Source: Hirudinaria manillensis (taxonomy: Eukaryota; Annelida; Clitellata; Hirudinida; Hirudinidae). Taken from it: a stretch of DNA of 64,000 nt. The first letter of the stretch is position 1, and every line of letters starts with the position of its first letter. This document shows positions 1 through 11,880 of the stretch, piece after piece. Location: contig CM067533.1 in assembly GCA_034509925.1 (NCBI GenBank), forward strand, positions 4,216,035 to 4,280,034. The letters are read 5' to 3'. A program made the translations under genes and the position numbers. Below the pieces are notes generated by a model, which searched no databases, had not been told where the DNA came from, and saw only the letters and a list, made by a program, of their open reading frames with translations.

Positions 1-190
1 TACATATTTAGGGGGGCCCGGACTATATATAAAGATTGCCCAAAGGCTTTTTTCCCCATGCTGTCCTGTTATGTTGCATTTTCTAGCCATGTCTTCTGCC
101 AGCAATTGTTTCATAATCCTCCTCGTCGTAGACTCTATGTTGTGTCCAACATAGGATGCCAAAGCCAAAATCTGGAATGCACATCCAAGT
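1..190 (-). pseudogene. DUF4806 domain fragment, runs off left edge
   Basis: Read on the minus strand from about 190 down to the window edge, one frame gives LALASYVGHNIESTTRRIMK and then QLLAEDMARKCNITGQ. This matches the core of DUF4806, a domain of unknown function common in arthropod proteins and usually of the form 'SxxG...RRILxxLxTxxLAxxxNxxGxxGKxAF'. The copy at 16.9-17.5 kb in this window has the parallel string TEDMARLFNLTG. After ITGQ the reading continues HGEKSLWAI, where the family expects a GKKAF-type string, so the frame looks damaged. The rest of the gene would lie left of the window. Confidence 0.6.
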
Positions 191-454
191 GTTACTAAAA
201 ATAACAATAAAAATGCAAAATTTTCAACAAACAATGGTTTCATATCTTTCAGGTGTTCTCACACCTCATATATGTCATTTAGAGGAAGACTGAGACATTC
301 AGGAATTTCTACAGCATTGATTATTTGTCTTTATTGCTTCATTCGCTGGATCAACATATATCCTACCCTTTGCAAAATTTCTTACTCCCTTATCAAATGA
401 GTAAGCGCCCCTTCATAATCTTATTTGATGAAATATATCAAGAATGAATAGAGT

Positions 455-720
455 CACTTCACTGCCAACATTAATGTCAATTTAATTACCAAATGATGAT
501 TCAGGAGGTTGATGAGGCTGGGAATGCAACAGTAGAGACTGAGGAGGGAGTGAAGACAGGAAATGGTAGAGATGGATGATGGGGAAGGAAATGGGTTTGA
601 GTGAGGAGACGGCATGGGAGAAGTTGATGGCAGTAGGCTCTGAGAATGAATGGGAGTGGATGAGATGCTTTTTCTGGCCATGTCTTCTGTCAGCAATTGT
701 TTCATAATCCTCCTAGAGTA
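455..720 (-). pseudogene. Second DUF4806-related fragment, partial duplication
   Basis: Bases 669-713 repeat bases 79-123 almost exactly in the same orientation and encode the same QLLTEDMARK motif. On the minus strand this is followed by a Pro/Ser/His-rich stretch (such as SPMPSPHSNPFPSPSS) that resembles the low-complexity linker preceding the DUF4806 domain in the 16.6-kb copy. The order is odd, with a domain piece, then a linker, then the domain piece at 1-190. A tandem duplication or rearrangement of DUF4806 genes fits better than one intact gene. Confidence 0.45.
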
Positions 721-759
721 GTAGACTATGATGTTATCTATGTTAATCTGATGTTACAT

Positions 760-960
760 GTCATCTTGAGCAGACTGTGCTTCTGTGAGATTGCTGCAGG
801 GGGTGTCCTCTAACCGTCTCCATCTTAACTCTAATAAAACGGATGGAATATGGTTTAGTTCTTAGTTAAAACGACGTCTTGTCCTTACAACACCTTTGCA
901 TCTTAATGAAGCTGATGCTGTTCTGTCAGTAGGTTTTATCAGACATTGAAGGGTTAAAAC
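760..960 (+). mobile_element. LINE reverse-transcriptase scrap (CR1/L2-like)
   Basis: The plus strand reads SNRLHLNSNKTDGIWFSS, which matches the block after the catalytic Asp-Asp region in CR1/L2-type reverse transcriptases (the 'NRLxLNxxKTExxxF' block). A stop follows, then LTTPLHLNEADAVLSVGF, as expected for the next block. Nothing recognisable lies on either side, so this is a short 5'- and 3'-truncated remnant. Confidence 0.5.
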
Positions 961-962
961 AG

Positions 963-1678
963 AAGGACTTAAGACAGGTTTAGGCAAACATGTTATGCGG
1001 CACTACTACACCCCTCACTGACAGGATTCCTCTCCTCAAATGTTTCAGCCCTGAATCTCCTTAGGTGGGCCACATCTGGTTATCAGCAGTGACGGCCATT
1101 TTCTAGGATATGTTACATCAGTACAATCAGTTAGTTAATTAATAGCTTCTGGATGAGAAACTTGTAATAAAATACATAAATAAATTCAAAACACAACTTT
1201 CAAGCTCAACGACAAAACAAAGATTTTATTGACATTTCTATTATATTGATCCAGAGATATATCATTATTCCACTGGATTCCAGTTTCAAAACTTGAGGTA
1301 AAAAAACTGATTAGGCACTTAAACTTGTACACCAATTATCATTAACTTTCAAACTTTCTAAAACTGGATATAGTTCTAGAAGTAAAAAAACATAATTAAA
1401 TTTCACAATATTATCATGATCCACATAAAGAAATAATGGCCCAATAAGTTTCCCATCCATCACAAGGTTTGTCATTTGCAATCATGACATTTGCACTTTC
1501 ATAAGTCAGAAAATGGTAATTTATAATACATTTGATCTGTGAATTAAAAATAAAAAAACTAATACGAGATAATTAATAAGTTAGTCCTCAACAGAAGCTG
1601 ACATTATTCATCAGATGGAGCTTGTATAATTTATGGATCAGTTGTAACCATTAACAAAATTACATAGATCTAAAATCA
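963..1678. other. No gene seen; 3' flank and UTR of the HMG-box gene
   Basis: There is no coding signal here. A minus-strand AATAAA lies at about 1224-1229, which would give the HMG-box gene a 3' UTR of roughly 450 bases. The rest is AT-rich. Confidence 0.5.
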
Positions 1679-4600
1679 TCAATTTTCTTCAGTTTTAAGA
1701 TTTTCAACTTGTTCTTCATTGGCTTTGGATCCCTGAAAGTCCCTCAGTGAAATATCGTTTTCATTTATGTGAATTGATGGTGGTGGAGATTCCTGTTTCA
1801 TCAGAATTCCACCCTCACTCTCCACTTTTGGAATGACGATTGAAGAGTCATTTATTTCCTTTAGCTGTTGGATGATAATGAAAGCCTGTTGCAACTCTGC
1901 CGTAAGCCTCTCAACATCAGAAGTAGCATTATCCAACAAAGTCCTTGTCCTGATAACCTTTATTAAAAAATGCATCATAGCTCAATCAGAATGATAACAA
2001 TTTTCTTAATGTGATCATAAATGTTTTAGTTTCAAATTACCAGAGGATAACTACAATCACTGGATATCAAAAAATGGCTTTCTCACAAATTGTTTAATAC
2101 TGAAAGAGCTCCTAAATTTATTGGCCTATAACAGCCAAACCAGAATAAAATGGCCTACACCAACCAGCAATTTACCTATCCACAAAATATTCCAAATTTA
2201 ATTCAAAAAATAATTGTAAAGCCTTATTGTAAAAACAATGACAATTTGTTAAGAATCAGTACATTTGTACTGCTTGTGAAATTTGAAGCATGCATGTCTG
2301 TACAAACAGTAATGTGGATGACTGTTCTATTGTATAAAGCTATAGAATAATATTTTGGCAAATTTTTCATTGGGTTATTTAACTCATTTTGCTATTCAAA
2401 TCTAAAAAAAGAGAAAAGGCAAGATGCATTTTAATTTGATTTCAAATTCTTTTTTGGCACTAGTATCACCAAGAAAAAGAATTAAGAGTATGCCTGGAGG
2501 AACCTAGTTGAAAATGTCAACAAAAATATGATCAAACAAATATCTTAATGAAAAATTCTGATTTTTTTTCTGAGAAGAGTTGTAATATTTCTAATAGCCA
2601 ATAAATAGTTTGTTTTAATTCAAATATAAAAAAAATCATAAGTTAAACCCTGCAAAGATATTAAGCTTAATTTAAGTTCAATATGCCTTTTTAAATCAAA
2701 CTTGACACAAAAACATTTATTGTCACAATATTTTTTCTATTCCAGGCAAATAATTTTGAATATTAATATTGTATGCTTGTCTAAAAAAAGAATCTTGTCT
2801 AAATAAACAAACCTCAGCTTCTAAATCTGAAAGAGGTGTCTGTACTGAGGACTGATCTGTTTCACTTTTTATAAGTTGCTCAGTAGCACTAAGCGATGAT
2901 GTTGATTGAAGATTGGAGGAAGCCAATCCCAAACCTGGGTGGATATTCAGCACTGTCGCATGCTGTTGAAGATTATTAACAAACATATCCGCAGGCTGAT
3001 GTTGAAGCATCCATGATCCCACTTGATCAGAGTTATCCAGTGAAGGAGGAATGTCTCTAAATATAACATGTGTTTATGTAATGTAGGTTTATTAGTTAAA
3101 GATTTTGATGACAATTAAATGTACAACAAATCACTGTAACTTAGTGACAATGCCATTCGATCCTTCAGTGTTCTATCATCTTCAAAAATCTTTGTAGGTC
3201 TCAGTAAACTATATTCATTAAGACAATAAACTTCCTTGCTCAGTCCTATGCTTTTTCTCATTAAACCCTGGAATTCTCTACCCCAACTATATCATTAGCT
3301 CCACATTCTCATTTCATTCATTTCATAATGAACAACTACAACCACTCATTTCATTCCTTGACCTCAAAAACCACCACAAAGTTAAGTGACTGCTTAATTG
3401 TAATACTTTGTCTAATAATATAATAATATTGCTGAATGAGCAATGGCCTTGTTGATTTCATCGAGAATGGTTCAACTGGTCCCAATATCAAGCCTTTTGA
3501 ACATTCAGCCATAAAAACCTTGTGTTTTTTTTTATAATATTTTGAAGGTTAAGTTGTATGAAATTAAACAGATTTATTAAAAAAAAAACTAAAATATTTC
3601 TTGCTATCGAAGTTAACCATGTAAAATGTGCGCAACATGTAATTTCCGCTATTATACGCAATGTTTAAGCATTGGGATGTTCAAGATGCTATAGACAGTT
3701 CTAAATGACGTTTGATTTACCTAAAATTTTGAGTATAGCCTTAGAAATGTAAAAGGAACAAATTTCTGGAACAGGAATTAACAATTTTGGAAAAAACATT
3801 TTTAATTGGCACCCTAGTAGACACCTTTGGGACAAATCAAAAATGTCTGTCTCTTGTAGTTGTTCATTATCTGGAATCAACTATTAAAAAAATCACACCT
3901 ATAAACTGTTCATATTCATATTGATGAGGAAATCAGCTCATGTTTTTATACATTTTGAAGCTTTAGTTAGTTTTTCATTTTATAAAAAAGTATTGTATAT
4001 GAGTCTGCCTTTGAAACTTTCAAAATTCCTAATGCTCATTCTATCATCTTTAATCTTTTCAAATTTTTAATTTCTTCTTTAGTTTTTCCATTCTTAAGAG
4101 ACTATCTCTTGATAACTTATACTCATAAGATTGAAAGAAATTATTAGACAATCTAGCTAACTTGAAGAGGTCAGGTGATTCCCTTTGATGTATATTTCTA
4201 TATGTCAATCGATGCACTATATTATGTGTTAGAAAACGCTTCAATGCACAATAAGTCAATGGACCCTCAAATGAAGTTTTAGTAACAAATGTTCTGATGA
4301 TGAATTTTCCAGATACTGAAAGGCTTGTTTGAAATTTGCCATTGCTACAAAACAAAAGGGCTTAGCAGGACACTGCTAGAATGTGTAACAAGAAAGCTTT
4401 TGGACCCATGAATATGCCACAGCTGCTTATTTTAAAAATCTCCCACCAAGGCACTGGCAAGCATGACTCCTTATGAATGGGTGAAATGATATCCTAATAT
4501 AAGTCATCTCAAGATTTTTGTTGCAAGGCAATAGGCATAGAATTCCTGGTACATGCCAAAAAAACTGACTTCAAAGTTTAGAAAATGCACATTTGTTACA

Positions 4601-6489
4601 GAAACAGCACAAAAGAGTACTATTTAATTGATCCTGTTAAAATTAAGCTACAGGAAGCAAAGAAGTTGCCTTTGACACATAATTCATGTCATCTGACAAT
4701 GCTTCTCCTTTGTCAAAACAAGTGAAAAAGTGAAAGGAAGAGACAGCAGCAATGCATAGATCCAAGTTTCAATTATGTTGCTAGTGCAATAACTCAAGCT
4801 GAGAATCATCCAGTGGGAAATTTGATTAAATGATTAATAGTTAAATCTTAATAATACTCTCTAACTATTAAAAACATTTAATAAGTCTTTTTAAGCATTT
4901 AATACATAATGGAAAAAGAAAAATTGAGGCAATATTCATTATGCCAGAAAATCCAATCCAAAAATATATATATATCAACAATGCCTTTTTTGCAAAATTG
5001 TGTCTGCCAAATGCCACATTGCCCAACCACAACATGCCTGAATTACTTCTTGTGTCATCATTTCAATAAATGCAGTTTTCTCATCACTCAAACTGACTTT
5101 TTTCTAAGAATTCTTTAGTACCAAAATATTTTTTTTGCAGAATACACACATATTTGAAATATCTTTTGTTTTAAATAGTATGACATACCCAGGCTTAGTG
5201 GATAACAGATGTTGTTGCTGTATTGCAAGAAGATTTGCAAGACCATTGGCATCTATATTTATACTACCATCTCCAGTTTGTATCAGAGAGTTTGACAAGT
5301 CCATCTGGGTAAATATTTGATCATTTGCAACGTGCACAGTTGAAGATGTGGGAGTGCCATTCAATGCCTAAAAGATACATTAGAAAAAATTATAAGATAT
5401 CATATAAAGGGTCATAAATTACCAGAAATAAAAGTTAGATGATAACTCAGAAAACATAGAAAAACTCAGACTTGTGAAGTCAACTGGTTTATTGTTTGTC
5501 CATGAGAATGTGCTGATGACGGGTTGATTTTCACTCCTGATATTGTACGCTTCACTCTTGGTTTGGCAAGGTCTGAGGCACTCATACCTGTAACCTTTAA
5601 GTACTCACGAAGCTCCTTGTCATACCTCTCCTTAAAGTGAATTTAAACAACTATATTTGAAATAATTTAACCAGCAAAAAGTATGTATAGATGATCAAAT
5701 TGATGTAATTAATACCCTAACATGCCCTAGAAGCATTTTTAAAATATGTGAAAATTCTCATGGAAAAATCCTTAGTGATTAATTTTCAAAAAGCAGAAAG
5801 TATTTATTACTTTGTCCTTGGCAAAAAGATCATTATAAACTTTCTTGTCTTTGGGATCCATATCTCTCCACAAGCTCCCAACAATTGCTCCAATTTCACA
5901 AACTGATGACAAGTGAGAATTTGCTGCTTTGACTTGTGGCCAAATCTAAAAATAGAACTGTAATCACTATCACTCACTCATAGTAATAAAATGAACCAAA
6001 AACCTGCTTGCTGAAAATCATGTATGGAGTAAGTGGTTTTTTTGGTGGTCTCCCAACAGCAGCCTTAGATTTTATATTAGAACTTTGAATATTTGCTTCA
6101 CTAACAGATGAAATAAGGTTTGAAGTTGACACAAGATGTGGAGCAAGAGTAGATTCTATTCCAGGTACTAAACATTTTGTAGATAAATCACTTTGCTGAT
6201 TCTGAGTCAAACCCTCAGTTATCTGACCTTCATTGAACATAGAGGAGTTTTCATTATCTTGCTGAAGAGCAAGAAGATTCTGTGTAATTATTGGTGAGAC
6301 ACCTTGGGAAAATACCATCATATGATAGGGAGATATCATCCAAGGCACTTGACCTTCGGCCTGTTGCATCAGCTGTAAGTGAGCAGCAAGATTTGTAACT
6401 TGATTCATGTCTAGAAACGAATCTGAACTCGGATTGTTATTTTCAGCTTCTGGTTTAACATTTTCAACCTTCACGGAAGCATCCATCAT
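1679..6489 (-). CDS. HMG-box protein, SMARCE1/BAF57-like HMG box
   Basis: Six coding exons join in phase: 6489-6004, 5945-5811, 5630-5472, 5367-5189, 3056-2813 and 1957-1679. The CDS is 1482 nt (493 aa) and ends in TGA. The HMG box spans about residues 147-225. It starts KKPLTPYMIFSKQ and continues IWPQVKAAN, IGAIVGSLWRDM and DKERYDKELREYLK. The closest family I know is SMARCE1/BAF57 ([21 protein letters not shown], then IGGMWRDL), the HMG subunit of SWI/SNF (BAF) remodelling complexes, which binds DNA in the nucleus. Outside the box little matches SMARCE1: a Gln/Asn/Ser-rich N-terminus, and a short heptad-like segment (LLDNATSDVERLTAELQQAF) before an acidic tail. It may be a divergent orthologue or another HMG-box factor. 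The exon 3 donor (GTCTGAGT) is off-consensus. An acceptor-like TTTTAG just upstream of the ATG suggests a 5' UTR intron. Confidence 0.85.
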
Positions 6490-9171
6490 AGCAAATGTTC
6501 AGCTAAAAGTGTAAATTAAATATATATTTAGTGTGACTAGTTCCACGGTTTGAATTCTAAAAAACTAAATTGTAATGTTTGTATCTACCATGAGCATTTG
6601 CTGCCTTCACCTTTAATTCAGTTATTAGTCTAACAGTCAGCAAAAAAAGTTCACCGCTATTTTTAAGCCCATTTTTATACAATAATAACGTACTCACTTT
6701 TGTAAACTAATAAGTCTTGAGATTCCGATCTAAACATATATATATGTGTGTGTGTGTATGTGCGGAAACGAAGTCGATATGACAGCAAAATAAACTCTCG
6801 CTCAAAAAATCTGTTATATAAAATATTACAGATAAATGACTCTTATCCAAATACCAATAATGATCAATAATTCGACTTTAAACGATGAAAATGCGATCGC
6901 ATTCAAGCCCACCAGCAATAGCGAAAAACAATGAACAAAGTAGATATATCTAGAAAAGTCAATATTTACAAAAATTGTTTAAAGTATTATCATTAGTAAA
7001 ATATTATGATTAATAAAGTTCTTAAATATATCCACATTTTTATACTAATCAAATGCACAATATATGGCCTGACAAGTAGTGATTATTGGCTATATCTAAC
7101 ATACATGATTTTGTACATATGAATATGCATGATTTTTTTTTTGGGGGGGGGGGGGTGTTGGTCTTATTTTTAAAGTTAAAACTTCTAATTTTTAAAACGA
7201 CTTAAATAAGAAAAATATTTTACATAAAACCTGTTTAGAAATTAACAACAATTCCCCGAACCCACGCCCTAATGCAGGACCTTAAATTACAAAGAAAATA
7301 TTTGCAGAACCTATCTCATAAAGGCGATCAGCTCCGCTACGATGAGACCAAAGCCATACTGATAAATAAATATATAAAACCTAGCCATAAAACGAGGCCA
7401 TAGTTGCTTATCAAGGGCTAGATGTAGACCCGATAGCCGATTGCATGAAAACGTAATAGCTGATTAACTCAAACCAATTAGGTGGTCAACGGAGGAGTGC
7501 TGGGCGTTCAAGATGGTTGGCTATTAGGCAGTGGCTAAACAATCGGCGCCAACAAGATTTCGTAATAGAAATGCTATGAGTTATGATGTTCAATTTCTTT
7601 ATAAAGATTTTATGTAACACTGTAAAAAGCCTGTAACAAAACGGATTGTAAACCTAAACCTAGGTGAAACGAATAAATATAATGTAGATTCGTAACACTT
7701 TATTAATGGGTTTTGTTGAGGTAAAAGGTAATCAAGTTTAACCATTGACGGTCTTTGTACATAATAATGTAAATATTTTTTCCAAATCTTGTCATTGAGC
7801 ACTTCAACCCTAAATATGAAATTATTTTGTATTTGTCTTCCAGCTATCAAACATCAATGCAGCAGTATTAGAACTTTTTTCAGTATGCCAACTTCACGCC
7901 TTTGATCTGATTCAAGTCTGGGGAGGGAGATGGCTTGAGAAATTCCAAATTCCTTCTCCGGAGAAAAGTGTAAGTCAATTTTCATGAGAGTAGATCGTCA
8001 TTATCACGCTAGAATATTACTTCGTTTATAAATTTTTCACATAATGGTAACAGAATTTGAACACATTTCGACTAGTTCTGCTGCCCCACTGAGAAAACAA
8101 TGTTCAGGTGAACCACGAGAGGAAATGACAGCAGAGACCATCATTGAGCCATCCCCAAAATTAGCTTTAAAAATGTTTTTTGGAATCCATTCACATCTCC
8201 TAATAATATTTATCGCCACCTGGACCATCTAAATTTAATTTATTTTCATTAGAAAAAACAAGGGTATCCCAGCTTTAGAGCTGACTCAAAACTGGACATC
8301 TCTTGTGTCAAGTCAGAGCTTCACAACTTAATAAATATATCTGAGTGAGGTCGATCGTCTTACATCCACATATAGGTTACCGTTTTTTCACCAAATAAAA
8401 ACGTGCGATATATTAGACTTTAACTATTAGACTTTAACTTCCCTTGCGTGTTATAGATGTGTTCATACTAAAAACTAATGCATTTATTTTATTCGATCAC
8501 TTTTACATAATCGTAAAAATTACATATTGTGGTCTTATATAATCCTTGAGCGTTAATTTCATGAAACCTTTGTAAGTCTTTAGTTGAGATAAACTCCTTG
8601 GAAGATTTGCGAAGGACGATCATCCAACTGGTAATCTAACAGGAAAAATTTCTGTAACCTTAACGATCACCCAAGTAATCTCAAAACCTTTCTAGAGAGA
8701 TTCATTCTCCTAGAAATCTCAGAATGTCGCTTACTGGAACCCCTGTATCATAACGATAACTATCAGTAATTTTAATGTATTAAAATTTAATTTGGACCAA
8801 GCCATACATATTTTTATCTATCGTTTGTATTTATTTTTGTGTAGCTTAGGCATTGCTTTGAATACCGATTATATGATCATTTTAATTTTGTGGATGAAAT
8901 AAAAAACGATATTTTCAGCGGCGGCTATATTAGTTTGATATTGGCTGGTAATGGCGTATGTAATAGAACAATTGGCGTAGGCCGGCTAAAGGCGGCAGCT
9001 ATAGGCTGGCGGCGGCTATCAGGTCTAGCCGAAGGAGCGGCAGTTTAAGGGATTTAAAATTAAGTGGAAAATCTCGAATTGTATGTTAAAATGAGTTTTT
9101 AAAATCGAAATATAATATGCTGTTTACAGTTAAACCACGTCAATACATCGTTATATAAGCTTTGAAATAAG
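6490..9171. other. Intergenic, no gene recognised
   Basis: This stretch lies upstream of the HMG-box gene, so its promoter should be near 6490-6900. It has a short TG/TA microsatellite at 6740-6765 and a run of T10 then G13 at about 7132-7155. A GC-richer patch at about 8920-9050 repeats GGCGGCTAT-like words. Open frames here are short, overlap on both strands and look like chance. Confidence 0.6.
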
Positions 9172-9740
9172 CAGGGCTGTTGATATCGAAGTATCGGTAT
9201 CGCGATGGTAGTATCGCCGATACTATTTTAATGCTAGCGATACCGATACTTCGATTTTTTTAATGAAACTAATTTTATTCCTGGTTGACAGAGGAACCCT
9301 TGGTTGTTGCATTGAAGGAAGGCATAAATAAAAGATTTGGAGAAGTGCTGAACAAAGTAGATGTTCAGTTACGAGTTGTCCATCACAACTTCAAAATATA
9401 CTGGCTCAGTGATGAAGTCCAGAAAACACGGATCTTGACTCCATCGAGGTCAAGAGTGGATGTAGAAAAAAGTTAAGACTTTCGGTTAAATGCATTCCTA
9501 TGATCAGTCAGCTGCATCACAGACAGAGGAATAACCAATAACCAATATCCACAAAGAGACTACTTGTTGTTGCTGGCACAGAGGAAATCAACATATATCT
9601 GGCAGATGTTTCGTCAGAATTATCGAATCTTAATGTATGTCCGAACATCAAAAATGTTTACCTCCCTCGATACCTATTAAGAGTCATCTTAACTAATATG
9701 ACACAATGTGCATTTTTGTCAAAAAGAAGCTTAATATCAA
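9172..9740 (+). mobile_element. hAT transposon fossil (copy 1)
   Basis: It opens with CAGGGCTGTTGATATCG, a hAT-type terminus, followed by a perfect 19-bp inverted repeat (9185-9203 with 9237-9255) built on TATCG words. Bases 9285-9476 encode EEPLVVALKEGINKRFGEV and later FKIYWLSDEVQK. These match the hAT transposase block around 'LxxGIxKRFGExL...KFKTSWxSDE'. Further on, NIKNVYLPRYL matches the C-terminal hATC dimerisation region. Several frame breaks are present and no right terminus is visible, because the satellite at 9741 follows directly. The copy is dead and 3'-truncated. A sister copy lies at 62575-63310. Confidence 0.75.
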
Positions 9741-10210
9741 TAACACTTTCCAAGACCTTTAAGAAAATCTACAACATATTTATAGCGCATCAGTACAAAG
9801 TTCTCCATAGCATTTTTTAAAAATGCCCCAACTCCTTATATCTTCTTTTTCCATTGTTTACAGCGCTTTTCTCTCGTCACCTAGGTTTGTGCCAAAAATT
9901 GATTCTACTATTTCGATAGCACTTTCAAAGACCTTTAAAAAAATCTACAACATAATTATAGCGCGTCGGTACAAGGTTCTATAATATTTTAAAAAATGCT
10001 CTTTAACTTTTTTCATCCATTTTCATCTTTTGGCGCGCTTTCCACTAGTCACACTTTCTACTCATCTCTCATCTCTAGTTTGTGCCAAAATGTAACAATA
10101 TTCGAAGAGAAGGTTAAAAGACCTTTTAGAAAACATATGACATGGTTTTGCTCATCTGTGCAAGAGCTGTATAACGTTATTATCAAATTTTCTCCAACTT
10201 CCTATAGCTG
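9741..10210 (+). repeat. ~176-bp satellite, about 2.5 units
   Basis: The unit contains an ACTTTC...GACCTTTAA core, 'ATCTACAAC', a 'TTATAGCGC' box, a 'TTGGCGCGCTT' box and ends near TTTGTGCCAAAA. Cores start at 9741 and 9917 (period 176 bp), with a third degraded unit near 10100. The same unit recurs at 56395-56770. Open frames across it are not genes. Confidence 0.75.
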
Positions 10211-11712
10211 TCTGTGATTCGGTATGCTTATTTCTATAACATCTCTCCATGTACTTATTTATCTGATTGTTTAGAAATACAATGAAATGTTTTTCTAGTG
10301 ACCACATCTCTTGTGTTTTGAGCATTGGTTATTGTTCTCAACCATTTTCGTGATTGTTCAAGATTCATGATAAATACGGCGCAACTGGAAAGACTAGTGC
10401 CTTCATAAGTTTTTTTTCTGGTGATGATTCTCTCCGTAGCTTTGACAACTTAAGTATCATCTTCATGTCCATGGCCTCGATTTCACCTCATTAGTGAAAA
10501 GTTTCAGCGGAAACGTTTGTCTGTCTAACTGTGCCAGCTGTGAAAGAAGCTTTTCAAAATTCAAGTGGATTAACAATTATTTAGTGGTGAAATTAATAAT
10601 TCCTAAAATTTATATTAAGTAAATCACAAAGTTTCCCCTTACATTAGATTACATTAGTGGAAAGATTAGCTTCAGTATGACTCTGAGAATGCCATATATT
10701 CTAGAGCTAGGCTAGGCTGGAATATTCCCTACTAGGTATCTAGTCGTTCGCCTGCATCCAGAAGTTTCTGCTCTCCTCTGCAGTAGAAAGCCCAAAGGCC
10801 TCCTCGATGGGTAGAATTTTACTAATCCAATATCAACACTGGCCGTAGCAACTTTCTTGGCCATCGACCAAATCGAAAATCAATCAGGTCAATTTCTATT
10901 TTCGATTACATCTCCTCCCTATATATCAGAACAACCTCACAGTTAGTTTGGCATGCATGATCAATTAAGATGATATGCAATAGTAGTGGCCCCATTACCA
11001 TTGATGAATAAACCTTTAGACAGAAACCAAGGCTACTATAATTATTTAATGGATAGTTTAGGACAAGGGTATCCAATTAAATTATTAAATTATTAAATTT
11101 GAGGGATATTATATATTTTGTGACGTAAGGATAATTACAATTTGTACTGACAAAACAAGTCATAAATTGGATAGAAACTATGAACCCCATATCTTATACA
11201 AAATAAAAATTTTAATCTTAAATTTTATTCAGGTGCATGTTTAACTTAGTGCGAAATACGACAATTTTTGTATTGTCAATTTCTTGAAAGTATGAATGAG
11301 GTTGCAACACTCAAGAAATGCCTCAAAGCCTCCTAAACGCATTCTCTGCTTTTTAATTACATTAATGACTGCGAAGCTGCTTCGACATACATATGTTCTA
11401 CCAAGTGATCAAAGTTAAAGCCAGTTCACGAACAAAGAGGTAATTTGGTTATAATCTAAATAATTTGGAATGAGAGATAAACATATCCACTTTCTCAGGC
11501 TAGATTAGCCGTCCTTCGATAAGATATTTAAAATGCTGATTGACCCTTGCCTCTAATAGGAACAAATTATACCGTTCTTAATCTGTAAGAATTTAATAAA
11601 ATGACGAATTCATGCCTCAAACTATTCCATATCACATCAACTCTTTAATTTTTTTTATATTCAAAACTATTTTCCAAACATAAAAGATTCAAAATTCGTG
11701 AGAGTTGATTTT
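10211..11712. other. Intergenic, nothing recognised
   Basis: AT-rich sequence without coding potential or clear repeats, apart from a small ATTAAATT run at about 11076-11100. Confidence 0.5.
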
Positions 11713-11880
11713 AAACTGTGAAAAGTTTTTTTATTCAATGAAAAAAAGCACAGTAATAATAACACCAGTAGGCCAGAAGGGATTTACATCCCGCTGGGTG
11801 GCCAACCGTTTACGACATAAATAAATGTGATACATAGTACATAAGTAAAGTGTCAAGAATAAGGATATTGAAAAAAAAGA

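Noticed and set aside
8037-8232. Overlapping frames on both strands
   Set aside because: Chance overlap without family similarity or splice context.
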